A DNA stretch of 64,000 nucleotides. It comes from Antedon mediterranea (lineage: Eukaryota > Echinodermata > Crinoidea > Comatulida > Antedonidae). A model generated the notes under the pieces. It was not told the DNA's origin, ran no database searches, and was given only the letters and a program-made list of their open reading frames with translations. The DNA lies in NCBI RefSeq assembly GCF_964355755.1, contig NC_092672.1, positions 1,426,001-1,490,000 on the forward strand, given 5' to 3'. Below, one piece after another: positions 32,747 to 45,228 of this stretch. A program made the position numbers and the translations under genes. Position 1 is the first letter of the stretch; each line of letters starts with the position of its first letter.

Positions 32747-33012
32747 GCAGCACATATTTGACCAATCACAAGCGATCTGAACTGTCGCTCCAAATTACTT
32801 GCGTTTTTTTTGCGCGCGTACATAACTTACTTAAGCGTGGTTCCCACTAGCGACGCAACACAAGGACGTAACGCAACGCAAGTGAATTGACCAATCACAA
32901 GCGATGGCTTATTCGCTTATGATTGCTAACTGTCTATAACTTCGCTTGTCATTGGTTAAAACGCTTGCGTTGCGTTTACACCCTTGCGTTACGTTCTAGT
33001 GGGAACCAAGCT
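32747..33012. mobile_element. Two adjacent MITE2 copies
   Basis: A truncated copy (about 32747-32830) has GACCAATCACAAGCGAT and its partner. A full copy (32838-33012) runs from GGTTCCCACTAGCGACGCAA to its inverted partner GTTCTAGTGGGAACCAAGC. Confidence 0.8.
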
Positions 33013-33023
33013 TTATAATAGCT

Positions 33024-33168
33024 TGTTCCCACTATACTAGCGACGCAACGCAAGGACGTAACACAACGTTAGTGATTTGACCAATCACAAACGATGGATT
33101 CGAACAGTGGCGTGGTATTGGTCAACTCGCCTGCGCGTCTCTAGTGGGAACCACGCTTCAGAGATACT
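33024..33168. mobile_element. MITE2 copy
   Basis: TTGTTCCCACTATACTAGCG on the left and TCTAGTGGGAACCACGC on the right are inverted repeats; two opposed CCAAT boxes are in the middle. It lies directly beside the preceding copy. Confidence 0.8.
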
Positions 33169-34989
33169 AACGTCATATGTGTTCAACTGGCCTTGAAATC
33201 CTCAAATCAATATAACGTTTAGGTAAACAATGTCAATAATTGCAAATAGAATATTTATTGGACCTTTTATGCGAAAGGTGATCAATAAACTATCCCCATT
33301 AAATGACCTTTTATGTAGAAGCGTGCAAATCTACCTCATTTGCATATATTGCCTTTAATTTCATGCGTTTCCATAATTATAAATTACATTCATAAAGGCC
33401 TTTCATAAGTTAATTTTAATTAATAAATTTAATTTTTTTGTCTTTAATTGTTTCATTCTTTCTTTTATTCCTGTCCTTTCCTGATTCATTTTCTGTTAAA
33501 TACTCGTTTCTTCATTCAATACATAGAGAGGCCTACATTAATAATTATAAGTGTAATTTTGAAAGTCTTTCAAATTATTTTATTATTAACAACATTTCCA
33601 TCTTTATTTTATATTATACGTTCTTTTACTTTTAAAAGAAAAGAAATACAGTTTTAAAAAAGAAAGAATATATAACATTTAGTTGTTGTATTTACAACAA
33701 TGGCCTGACTGCATGTACTATGCATTTGGTAGGACATCTTGATAAACCTACACACCACCTGTACAAAGGTAAACCGGTTCCATTGATCTTTGGACCGTAA
33801 CAGACCATGATCCATTACCAACCACATTCATATTATAGTATAGCGTTTGTCAACATTGTTCTCACGGATTTTCTACATTTCAATACTGTATGTTAATATA
33901 ATGTATTTGCCGCACATGACATTAACGTAAATCAATACTGTATGTTGCTAAAATGTATCAACAATTAGGCGCACATCATTAACGTAAATACTGATACGTA
34001 ATATAATATAAATGATTTCTACAAAATTACTATTTTATTCAGTAAATATTGATATTCAAATTTCCCGTAGTGTTTAGTCATGTATAAATGGGCTGGTATG
34101 TATAGAGCAGCCTATGCTGCTGTGAGATTGTCGATTTCCTCGTCAATATATCTCAACGCCCATCAATAATACTAACAATTCCTTCCTGATGTTACCTAAT
34201 TGATGTCTATAAATAAGTATCACTGAACGATTGTTACATACTTAACAATTGTTATCTCTGAACATAAGGTTACAACGATCTCTGTTATCTAGTACAGGAA
34301 AATGATGATTTTAAACCGAATGGTAGATTTTTGGAATACATATCGATAAATGACAACTACCAAAACATTGTTAAAAGAATCGATACGTAATTAATTAATC
34401 TACCAGTATTTCTATAAATACATTCGATCGAAATGTTCTATCCGTTACGTGAACTACACTGGTATTTGCCAATTTTAAACACAGCATATAATGTAATATA
34501 ACAGTTAAATAGCAATTCAATAGTTTAATAACAAATCTATTGACTTAATAGCTGTAACATACTTTGTGTCTTACCTTAGGCCTACAGTGGTGTTCAATGG
34601 TTCCTTTTACTAATTTTTTAAAGAGTCTATTCTAAAACTAAAGTGCAGTTAATGTATCAATAATTGTACGCCCTCTGGTTAATATACCAGAAATAATATT
34701 ATTTCTTTGAGGGCAGTAGTTATACACTGATTAATAGCAAAGATTGTGTACTATATCTTTGTTAATAGGTATAACTACCGCGTACTATACTGATCAACGA
34801 CTTATAATTTACTCGCGCACCGCACGACACGCACTTCACAGCGCCACGCGCTACAATGATGGAAGTCAGTTGTAATAAATATATTGTTTTAATTCTTCCA
34901 ATTAATCTAATTTAATGTATGCTTTTATATTAAACTTTATTACAAAAAAAAGTGAAATGTGAGAAGTTCAACTTCATGTAGGCAGAGTG

Positions 34990-35118
34990 GTATGATTAGG
35001 GACGCAACGCAATGACAACGTAAACACAAACGCAAATAACTAAACCAATCACAGTGACGGACATCCAAGTTGTCATTTGTGATTGGTTAATTACTTCTTG
35101 CGTTGCGTATATCCCTTG
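34990..35118. mobile_element. MITE2-like copy next to the CNBD2-like 3' end
   Basis: ACGCAACGCAATGACAACG and its inverted partner TTGCGTTGCG flank AACCAATCACAGTGACGG. It ends 29 bp from the stop codon region and so probably lies in the 3' UTR. Confidence 0.6.
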
Positions 35119-35146
35119 CGTAACTCTCTTTCAGTATTTTGTAGTT

Positions 35147-38100
35147 TCATAATAGGTCATACCGATCTCTTAATTTGTCTATAGTCAGATATAGTATCTG
35201 ATTGGCTAATGCATCATCACGTGGCGTTTCATCAGAATGCAAGTCATATTTATGTCCCTTTGACCTTTGCCGCTTTTCCTCTCTTCCTCGTAATATCTTC
35301 CGAAGACAATTCATTCTAAATTTAGAAATACTTATATCTTCCTTTGACTTTTCATATGCCTCATAAATTGCACACGAACGTCTGAAAAATACGAAGTAGG
35401 CCTAGTTTTAGTTTATTCATCATGTAAAGAAAAATAAAATAGGAAAGCTGTTAAAACGAAACAAAAATATTGTACAATCAATCTTATGCTAAATATAGTA
35501 CGTACGGTCCATCATCGTTTGTATTATCGTTTTCATCCTTAATGACGTCATCTTGACGAATCCGCTCATCTTGAACTTGCGTACAGTCGATGCTTTTTTC
35601 AAAATTCTTAAAAAAAGTCATAAGATGAACATTTACCGTCTTAATGATAGTTAGTTATATTTATAACACAGTTATTTTACTCTAAAGTAAAAAAAACATC
35701 ATCTTTTTGTAACTCCAATGGTTATTTGTTTACGTACATTTGGAGGCTCTGGATGTCTTTCAATACCTGGAAGTTCTTGTGTAAAAGTTGCTGGGACGGA
35801 CCTTGATCGTTGTGGACTTTGAAGTCTTAGAACACGTCGAGGGGTGTGGCAAGTCTGTGGTCTATATTTTTAAAAAGAAATAAATTGTGTGCAAAGTTAT
35901 GCCAAATCGATATATTCTAAAATAGTGGGGTTATAATATTAAAGTTTATTGTCTGTAACTGATACTATGCAGCATCATTGCCATCATCAACATTGTCATC
36001 ATCATCAAATAATCATCATCCTATAACCATCATAATCGATAGTCGTCGTCATCATATCGTCTCATATCATCATCATCATATTATCATCATCGTATCATCA
36101 TATCATCATTATTATCATGAATTGAGCGTCTTTAGCGTTCCATACCTTCCTGCATGTATCCGTCGCCTCTTTAACCATACGTTTTCTTTTATCAGATGAT
36201 TACATCCAGATTCTTTCAGTAGTTGTACGACTTTTGTTCTTCTAAAGTTTTGCCAAACTGTCCAGTTAGAGCCTCTATCTCGGATCTCGCTGTCGTCTAT
36301 TGATGCTTTCGGCTGCTTTACAATCAAATGGATGAGGTTCTCTCGAGCTGTCATGTTGAAATTCATCCTAAAATAGTAACGGTATTCTCAAGATAAGATG
36401 ATTACATTTTCACGAACCTCGAGACAACGATTCAAAATAAATAGTTCCGGAGAAAATGCTGGTCATATCGATACCACAATTGTATTTGTTTTAAAACGTA
36501 AAAAAACCCTTGTAGAAGCAATGAACTTTTGTTTTTTTTAGTTAAAATGTAAACTGTTGTCAGATTGTTGAGTAACTTTGGTTTATTATGTATACTGTTT
36601 GTTCTATGGATATGAAGTCCGACATAAAGAAATGAAATAAAGAAACGTTAATACTTTTTTTTGTGTGCAGCGTGAAACACAATTTAATGCGGATCCGGGA
36701 TACCATGAGTGGCGTCACTATAGGCTTACCTTTCATTGGTTAAGAGTTTTATCGTCGACATTCTCTGTACGACAAGTGGTTGTCGAGATATAAGAACCAC
36801 ACATTTTTAACCTTTGACCCCGGTTTTGGGCATGTTTGCCCCGGATAGCGAATTTGGCACATATCCCATGTTGTTCATTGGAGTCAAATTATATATAACA
36901 GTTGAGATATTCTCTCCTAAATTAAATGTTTTCCAAGCTGCGTATGCTAATTAATTGTGATATTGAGGATTTTTAGAATCTTACGTATTAATGCGATAAC
37001 AAGTAACTATGCCAGCACTGGAGACAGTAAACGAGCTTGGTATACCATTGATAACGCTTTCACCACCAAAAACATCACCTGTCATGACGTAAACAAAAAT
37101 TATTATTTATTTCTGTGTAGGTTTTCCAGCATCCATAGACATAAATATTGCAAAACCTGTTATTGGAACCATGTCGAGTTAAGCGCAAATTTAATGTGTA
37201 GCGTGCACGGTGAAATATGCTACATACATTCGCGTAAACAAGTTTATATTTGCTGAAATTGAGTTTAATATCTCTTATTAAGTTTTAATTATGATAATTC
37301 ATCTGAAATGTACTATGAATAATCACCTTGCTAACAACCACGATGAACTAATCTATTAATCTCATTCACCTAAAATTACATATTTCCCCGAGGGAAGAAG
37401 AAAGAAAAAACACACTTAAAATATACAACCTTCTTCTATATCTCCAAGTTTAAAAAGTTCGCTCTTTCCGGTTTGTTTCAAATACAATTTGCGAAAGTAC
37501 TGGCATCGACCTGTTCAAAGAAGAATGATTAAATTGTCAATAAATTAAACAATACGTTAATAAGGTTGGTAAAATAATGTTTGCTATGTTTGAATACAAT
37601 GATGTCGCTTCTAAATTGCCAGGGCCAATAATATTCAATTTAATTAATATGAACGATATTAGAACAGCAATATAAGCAAAAGGTGTTTTGTGTTTGTGCT
37701 ATTACTGGATGGGCTATCACTGGGCAATGGGCTACCACTGGACAATGGGCTACCACTGGACAATGGGCTATCACTGGACAACATGGCTATCAATGGAATA
37801 TAGGCTATACCACTGGACAACGGGCTAGTACTGGACACAATGGGCTATCACTGGAGAATGGGCTACCACTGGACAATGAGATATCACTGGACAATGAGAT
37901 ATAACTGGATCGGTCAATTGGCTATCACTAGACAATGGGCTATCGCTGGACTATGTGCTACCACTGGACTATGTGCTACTACTAGACAATGGGCTACAGC
38001 TGAATTATTAGTTGCCACTGAATTATTACCACTGACTGGAACCTCTACATCATGTAATAATAACTTACCTGATGATACAAAGTGTATTGAGTCTGCCATT

Positions 38101-40119
38101 TCGCCTTGCCGTAAGATTACCTTATTTGCTGGGTAAATCTGTAAAGCATACATTTATATTACTGAAACGTGATGTGAAAAAAAGATTTTCCCTTAAATAC
38201 AAATAGTCAAAGTAATATGACCCTTTGCAGTCTTTACTTATCATTAAAGTAGCCTAACAGAGAATAAAGCCTACAGTATATTATTAATATAAACAAAAAT
38301 GAATTTTAAATAAAAATTAACTAAAGATTCTTTGCTCTGTATAATATTCTAAAAATATTCTTCTTTCACTGATTTCTTTGTGTGTGGAAAATAACTTATG
38401 CTTTCGTTTACTGTTATTGTCGATGCAAAATGAATGACATTTTAATATTGTCTCCCAGTGCTCTAATTCTCCACCTGTCAAATTCTATTCATGATTTATT
38501 GCAACGAACCATAGGTGATCTATGCTTTTCTCTTACTTATAAACGTATTTCCTATTTTGCAATGCGTCAGAAACGCGTTGCAAAGCAATTTGTTAACGCA
38601 TTTTATGAAATACTGTAGAAGCAAATATATGCTGTGGGAATGCAATGTCAATAGGCGCGCCGCCTATAAGCACAGGTCTTTTTCAGTGCTGCCCTATTTG
38701 GCGTACGGTTTAACACCAATAACGCTTGGCGCATCGCAAACATTTTGATCAATCACGCGACGTGATGGATCATCCGAACTGTCGCTTGTATTGTGATTGG
38801 CTAAATCTCTCTCTCGTTGCGCCTACGCTCTCAGCCATCATGTCTGAGTTACGATAGTGCATCTAATGAACTTTACAGTTTCTTTTGTTCAAACATTAAT
38901 ATATAAATAATTCAAGTATAAAATGGCATCCGCAGAAACACCTGCTTTCAATTGGTATTTTGAAAGGTATGATATGCTCCTTTAATAAACAAAAAAAACT
39001 ACTAGAACATTAACAAATAATCGATTTAAAGCTATCTAGGTTTGTAACTGCAGTTTTCTACTACTTTGCTTACTGTGCCTTATATGGAAATCAAAGATAA
39101 AAAAATGTGTTTTGATTAAAATTTATACAGTAACTTACAATATATGAATTTATAGAAATGAAATTCATGGTATGATAATGATATAATATATAATATTTTA
39201 CCAGAATTAAGCTCTGTCTCTACACTATCAAACTTTACCTGACAACAAAATGTGATGTGCACATATATGAACATGGTTATGTCATCTCACTACCATGTTT
39301 GGGCACATCACACTTTTGTCAAACTAACAGTGTAGACAGAGCCTTACTTCATTTAGAAACAATTATGTGATCCTTTACCTGTTTAACAAGACCTGGAATC
39401 AGTCGCTCTTTGTCAACAGTTGGTAGCTTCTTAAGGAGTTGATGTCGGTTAATAAATGACCTCTTATCTTGTGTGTATTTTGAATGTAATCCCTCCATTG
39501 TATCATGGAATCTCTGTCGATCAACTCGAATAAATTCACAAATTTCCAATGTATACATAGTGGAAGGTGGTTCAAGATCTCGATGCTCTCCTTCGTGCGA
39601 TACCAGACCTAAATACTCGCCGGGTCCGTGCGTATAAATTAGATTTCGTTCGTGAACATGCACGGATGCGTCAAGACTGATACGATCGTAAGTCACTTCC
39701 ACTCGTCCGGTGACGATGTAAAAACATGATAAACAGTCTTCCCGATCCAGTTTATCAATATACTGACGCGCTTGATGCGTTTCATAAGTGACAACATAAC
39801 TAAGACATTCTTTCACATATTGCAGATTGTGATGTATCAGGCTTAGTACCTCAACCAAATAACTCATATGACGTAATTCATGATCATTTAATCGTCTGCA
39901 AGCATTCAATTCCATACATTCACGATTTCGCGCCAAAATTTTACGCGCCTCACGCGTAATAATTATACCATTTGATTTAGCTATGAACAGGCGTTTGTTG
40001 AAAACTGGCGGGAAATCTGTTGAGCTTTGTCGTTGATTCTCTTTCGCCCGTTCCTCTCTAGTTTCTCGTAAAAAGCGAAATCTCTGATGAGCCTTTTCAA
40101 CAACTGTTGACATGGACAT
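35147..40119 (-). CDS. CNBD2: Cyclic nucleotide-binding domain protein, CNBD2-like
   Basis: Nine exons in phase: 40119-39379, 38138-38069, 37510-37430, 37078-36985, 36762-36730, 36367-36146, 35861-35738, 35606-35506 and 35381-35147; 566 residues, close to vertebrate CNBD2. The 741-nt first exon holds a basic helical N-terminus and a first CNB fold near 105-210 (CFYIVTGRVEV, GPGEYLGLVS). A second CNB fold spans exons 2-5 (VILRQGEMADSIHFVSSG, then GDVFGGESV at 298-306). The second phosphate-binding cassette reads FGGESVINGIPSS and lacks the Arg that normally contacts the cyclic phosphate, so ligand binding is doubtful. The C-terminal third is basic and low in recognisable motifs. Vertebrate CNBD2 is linked to sperm function; whether that holds here is inference. 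Exon 5 is a 33-nt microexon using the second AG of an AGAG acceptor. Confidence 0.88.
35970..36117. repeat. (ATC)n microsatellite in a CNBD2-like intron
   Basis: Imperfect CATCAT/TCATCA trinucleotide run. Predicted frames here are low complexity. Confidence 0.9.
37700..37995. repeat. 18-bp minisatellite in a CNBD2-like intron
   Basis: About 16 units of TGGACAATGGGCTACCAC with substitutions. The array begins about 75 bp downstream of the donor at 38068 on the gene's strand. Confidence 0.9.
38700..38830. mobile_element. MITE2-related copy in CNBD2-like intron 1
   Basis: GATCAATCACGCGACGTGATGG and GAACTGTCGCTTGTATTGTG resemble the MITE2 centre; ends are diverged. Confidence 0.5.
39208..39345. 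mobile_element. MITE1 copy beside CNBD2-like exon 1
   Basis: TTAAGCTCTGTCTCTACACT on the left, AGTGTAGACAGAGCC on the right. It lies 32 bp beyond the donor of the first exon. Confidence 0.85.
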
Positions 40120-42134
40120 CGTGTCAGGCTATCTGGACCATTAACAAACAAACTGAATGACCTTAATATCTTAAGTACACATAATGCAATGGGTTATTAA
40201 TTTCTACAGTTCTTTATAATTGGATTTGAGAACCAGAGATGAGATTAGGTTAAAGCAAATCATCGCACAATATGAAAATCAATTATGGAATCCGTAGTAT
40301 AAACACAGTTGGTTAGCGAATGATCTAAATTCGCATTTCTTTTTTGTTTGCTCTGAAAAATATATATATAATATTTTATGGTAATAAATCAATATTAGTT
40401 TAAATTAACAATTTACTCAGATTTGCAATATTGAATCAAGTTATCTATGTACGTATTTGAATACTAGATTAAATAATATTGGCTTTAATTATATTTTTAA
40501 TTAGCAAATTGTATGATATTATATAGGAAAATCTCCTTAATGTTAGGCCTACTATTTTCAACTCAATTTCAAATGAGTTCGCATAATCCATTAGACCTAA
40601 TTTAATCATTCAACTTTCATTCATTCAATTTATTCACATACATAATACTATACAGTATACAATATAATATACAGTACAATAGGTGAAAAGGAGCCAAAAA
40701 ATATCTTTCGCTAATCGAAGTTTAAAATCGAAAATTGAGAAACCCGTATCCTTTCATTGATGATTAAGCCTAGGCCTACCGTTAATGTGACAGTCTAATA
40801 AAGTATAATTAGCGGTCAAGTTGAGTATACTTACCAACCAAACTAGCCTGTCCGATTCTTAATACTGGATAACTGGTAGGCCTCCGTTGTTGAGACGAAT
40901 CACATCATGATTACGTTACAAGAACACATTCACTCTTTGTATCAACTGAAGCCACTCAAACCACTCAGCTCGCCATTCATTTCATGTTTAACCAATACAA
41001 GTGGTTTATGAAATCACGTGGTATAAATATCTAGATCAGTATTGAAAAGACTTACGTAATCTTAGGAAACATGCTTCAAAAAAATAAAATAATAAGAATG
41101 ATTATGCCTCTATTGTAGGTACAGTATCAGTAATACAAGGTAAGCATTTACAGTTTACAAGGATATTATTATATTATATTGGACTAAACACATTTGTTGT
41201 AAAAGCAAAAATTGAAACCACAATTAATAAATACTAATCTGGTATAAAAATGGGGAAAATAGTTTCAGCACGAACTGATTGCGTTTGCAGTCTCAATTGT
41301 CGAGATAAGGAAAGGGACTCAAATACATCATCAAAATGTTATAATGAGACTCTAACTAAAATTACCTGCACAGACGCAATTAGATTTACTCTACAGCTCA
41401 CTATGGTCGGTAAACACTAACTTGAGCACGCGACTGCAGCCATGTGTGTCCTTGTTTACTACTTGCGCGGCCCGCTTGCTAAGTGGGATCCAATTGTCAT
41501 GTTCCATCTATTAGGTTCCTGCAATTTTCTGCAAATTATTGATATCATAAGTAACTAATCTGCTATTATACAAAAAAGTCAAATCAAATTATTTGGTATA
41601 TCCAATTGACAAAATTTAGTTTTGAAAAGAAGTGATTTTTGTATAATTTTAGTTTTTAATATATACCGGTTGGAGTGAACCTTGCTGGCAAAACCTGCTT
41701 CGCAAGAACACTCGTGGTCCATGTGTCCTTAATATAATAGAATGGAATAAAAAAAGTATCGACTATAGTGTAGGCGTAAACACAACAAGAAGAGTACAGA
41801 TATATCTGCAATATAAGTTACATAATGATGTGTGTTATAAATGGTCGTACTTGATGTTCGTGGTCGATATGAGAAGGTGCTTAATACGATCAGAACGTAT
41901 TGTTATTTAATGCGATAATTTCCCGGTAATATTGAAATCAGCTGCTTGGATAAAATTATAAAAAAAGGAATTTATATTGGCGAGAAACAACACGGCTGTA
42001 TTGGTACAGCTGTCCTGTTTTTATTAGGGATCCATACTTCATAAAGACCCTATTCATTGCGCTCACTTTTTGTTGTTAATTGCAAGGCGGAAAATGTAAA
42101 AAGGTAATTAACTCAATGTTTTGTTACTAACTTT

Positions 42135-43440
42135 AACCATTTGTTTTGGTACCCCTTTGGTAAAGTCCCTACAACTTAGCGCTCTAACTTATGTTTGTTA
42201 AACTATGATTAGTTTAGTTCCCTAACTAGCTGCTTGTTGCTGAACTCTGCTTTCACCACTTTGCTATAGTCCGTACAACTTAGTTGCTTAACTAGCTGCT
42301 TGTTGCTGAACTATGCTTTCACCACTTTGCTATGAGTCCGTACAAGTTAGTTCCTTACCTAGCTGCTTGTTGCTGAACTCCCCTTTTACCACTTTGCTAC
42401 AGTCCGTACAACTTAGTTCCTTAACTAGCTGCTTGTTGCTGACCTCTGCTTTTGCCACATTGCTACAGTCCGTACCACTTGGTTCTTTAACTAGCTGCTA
42501 GTTGCTGAACTCTGCTTTCACCACTTTGCTACAGTCCGTACAACTTAGTTCCTTAACTAGCTGTTTGTTGCTGACCTCTGCTTTCGCCACATTGCTACAG
42601 TCCGTTCCACTTAGTTCCTTAACTAGCTGCTTGTTGCTGACCTCTGCTTTCGCCACATTGCTACAGTCCGTACCACTTAGTTCCTTAACTAGCTGCTTGT
42701 TGCTGACCTCTCCTTTCGCCACATTGCTACAGTCCGTACAACTTAGTTCCTTAACTAGCTGCTTGTTGCTGACCTCTGCTTTCGCCACATTGCTACAGTC
42801 CGTACAACTTAGTTCCTTAACTAGCTTCTAGTTGCTGAACTCTGCTTTCACCACTTTGCTACAATCCGTACAACTTAGTGGTTAAACTAGCTGCTTGTTG
42901 TTGAGCTCTGCTTTCACCTCTTTGCTACAGTCCGTATCACTTAGTTCCTTAACTAGCTGCTAGTTGCTGAACTCTCCTTCCACCACTTTGCTACAGTCCG
43001 TACAACTTAGTTCCTTAACTAGCTACTTGTTGCTGACCTCTGCTATCGCCACATTGCTACAGTCCGTACCACTTAGTTCCTTAACTAGCTGCTTGTTGCT
43101 GACCTCTGCTTTCATCACGTTTCTACAGTCCGTACAACTTAGTTCCTTAACTCGCTGCTTGTTGCTGAACTCTGCTTTCACCACTTAGCTACTGTCCGTA
43201 CAACTTAGTTCCTTAACTCGCTGCTTGTTGCTGAACTCTGCTTTCACCACTTTGCTACAGTCCGTACAACTTAGTTCCTTAACTCGCTGCTTGTTGCTGA
43301 ACTCTGCTTTCACCACTTTGCTACAGTCTCTGTACAACTTAGTTCCTTAACTAGCTGCTTGTTGCTGAACTCTGCTTTCACCACTTTGCTACAGTCCGTA
43401 ACTTAGTTCCTTAACTAGCTGCTTGTTGCTGAACTCTCAA
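42135..43440. repeat. 66-bp minisatellite, about 20 units
   Basis: Unit contains CAACTTAGTTCCTTAACTAG and CTGCTTGTTGCTGAAC. Units alternate between types (CTGAACTCTGCTTTCACCAC versus CTGACCTCTGCTTTCGCCAC). The period is 22 codons, so long open frames appear on both strands. The array is intergenic. Confidence 0.95.
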
Positions 43441-44015
43441 ATACAAAGAAAAACAATGTTTTAGGTTTTATTGGTTGTTTTTATTGTTTTATTACGACAA
43501 AAACATTTTTTTTTCTTTTACAAAATGTCTTACAATTAGCAGCAAATAGTAATAGCATTAACAAAATACAACCTTTTCCCTCCTTTACTTTTGCCGCTTC
43601 CACCGTCTCACACAGACAATCTGTGACGTCAGTATCTCATTAGCATAATTATGTGATTTATTTGGCTTGATAACATATTTTAAAGCTAACAAACTCAAAC
43701 GCTCGCTATATTAACGCTTAACAACAACATACAGGTTTCAATGCAAGTCGATATTGGTGGACAACAAATATATTCAATGCACATGTCGGCGCGCGGATGG
43801 TGGTAAATCTTGAATTATAATTATGTACCCTACGATGGAATTACTTAACTATAGGAATATATATTATATAATTTATATTTTATTTGGGAATGGTTAATAA
43901 TCAAGATCGGTTAAAAGCCAACAAACACAAGATGCATAATTTTGTTTGTATTCAAGCAATATACAAATATATTAAAATAGCTATATTACACCAGAAAAAC
44001 AAAGTCAACAGTTCT

Positions 44016-44124
44016 GTAAGGCCTGTTTTCCTGTCGACGTTATTCGACGCTATCGTTTTCAAACGATCGTCATTGAACTTTTAACGATTAACGACGATAG
44101 CGTCGACAGGAAAACAGGCTTAAC
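44016..44124. mobile_element. Short hairpin element with GCCTGTTTTCCTGTCGACG arms
   Basis: The left arm CCTGTTTTCCTGTCGACG and a CGACGCTATCGTT segment are inverted at 44085-44120. At about 109 bp it is a typical MITE size. Another copy was not noticed in this window. Confidence 0.65.
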
Positions 44125-45109
44125 ATACGTGTCGGGAATACGAATTTATCATAAGAATGTTAAAATAATTATTTGCTAATACAATACTTTTGATAAGATA
44201 CTTTCACTTGGTATGCAACATACGTTAAAATCTGATAGGCCTAATGTTCCAGTAGTATTCATAATGTCTATTTTGTGTATTTTACTTCTTAATTAATTTT
44301 CAATTCCAAACTACAGTACAAAACTATTTTTGGTTAAATGGATTTAGAACAATAACTTAAACAAACAAATGTATCAAGGAACGAATTATAAAATTTGTTC
44401 AAGAAGTAGAAGTTAAAAAATATACTATTGGTCACGTGATCCGTGTGTTCTCACCTGGTCACGTGAAAAATAGACGAATGGATTGCACTTTATATAAAAA
44501 TTCTTCCCTTGGAAACAAATGACTACAACATCCCATCTATATATATAATAATCTACACAAGTAATTTTTAAAATGAGATACATATTTATAATAATAATAT
44601 AACAATTCAAGAGTATTCTATATTTAAAAAGTAACACTTTTGCGTACCCCTTCGTACCCTTGTCCACACTACTGAACGTTGGCAATATTTACAATACTTT
44701 AAATAAGGACGGAATAGCAACATATATCAAGTAATATAAAATCAAGTTGTATACACAATCCGTCTCGTTAAAATAGGGAACATTTCGATTGCACACTACG
44801 CGCCACCTAGTAGAGGCAGGCAACAAATACAAGGCATGTAGAGCGCTTCTCGTTCCTTGATATCCTAAGTTAGCCCCCCCCTAATTGGAATACTTGATTT
44901 AGGCTTAAAAGTTATGAGTAATCCTACAGTGGCTTCCGATATTTTACAGTAATAAACTTCCCAAATTATCATAATAAACTTACATATCGGCAGTCTATGA
45001 TTTGATATCAATGTTGATATTAATAGCTCAGTTTATTTAGGTTTATTTCTGATTTTCAATCGCAGTTGTCGATGCCTTCCTATTCTCTGTCTGCCTATAT
45101 CCCACATCT

Positions 45110-45228
45110 GTGACGTTACATAATCTTTCTGTCCTGATTGGTTGATTTCTACTAGTATTTAAATTCCAGAACATTTTGTAAAGTAGCATTTTTCTTCATT
45201 CCTGCATAATTATTCTGATAAACCAGGT
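45110..45228 (+). promoter_or_regulatory. Promoter-like segment with possible non-coding first exon
   Basis: In plus-strand order there is a TGACGTTA CRE-like site, an inverted CCAAT box (GATTGGTTG), a TATTTAAAT TATA-like box near 45160, and 45-60 bp later a strong donor CCAG|gtaagtatgg at about 45227. This is the arrangement of a promoter followed by a short 5' exon. No open frame follows on the plus strand before the chordin 3' end, so any transcript would be non-coding or spliced far downstream, antisense to chordin. Confidence 0.3.

Larger units (their letters stand above)
31620..35146. other. Spacer upstream of G-alpha, downstream of CNBD2-like
   Basis: The G-alpha promoter should be near 31650-32500 (minus direction); no TATA box was identified. 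A cluster of three MITE2 elements (32747-33168) follows, then AT-rich DNA without recognisable genes. One more MITE2 copy lies just past the CNBD2-like stop. Confidence 0.6.

Noticed and set aside
42313..43188. 22-residue repeat proteins on both strands
   Set aside because: Openness on both strands follows from a period divisible by three; no exon context.
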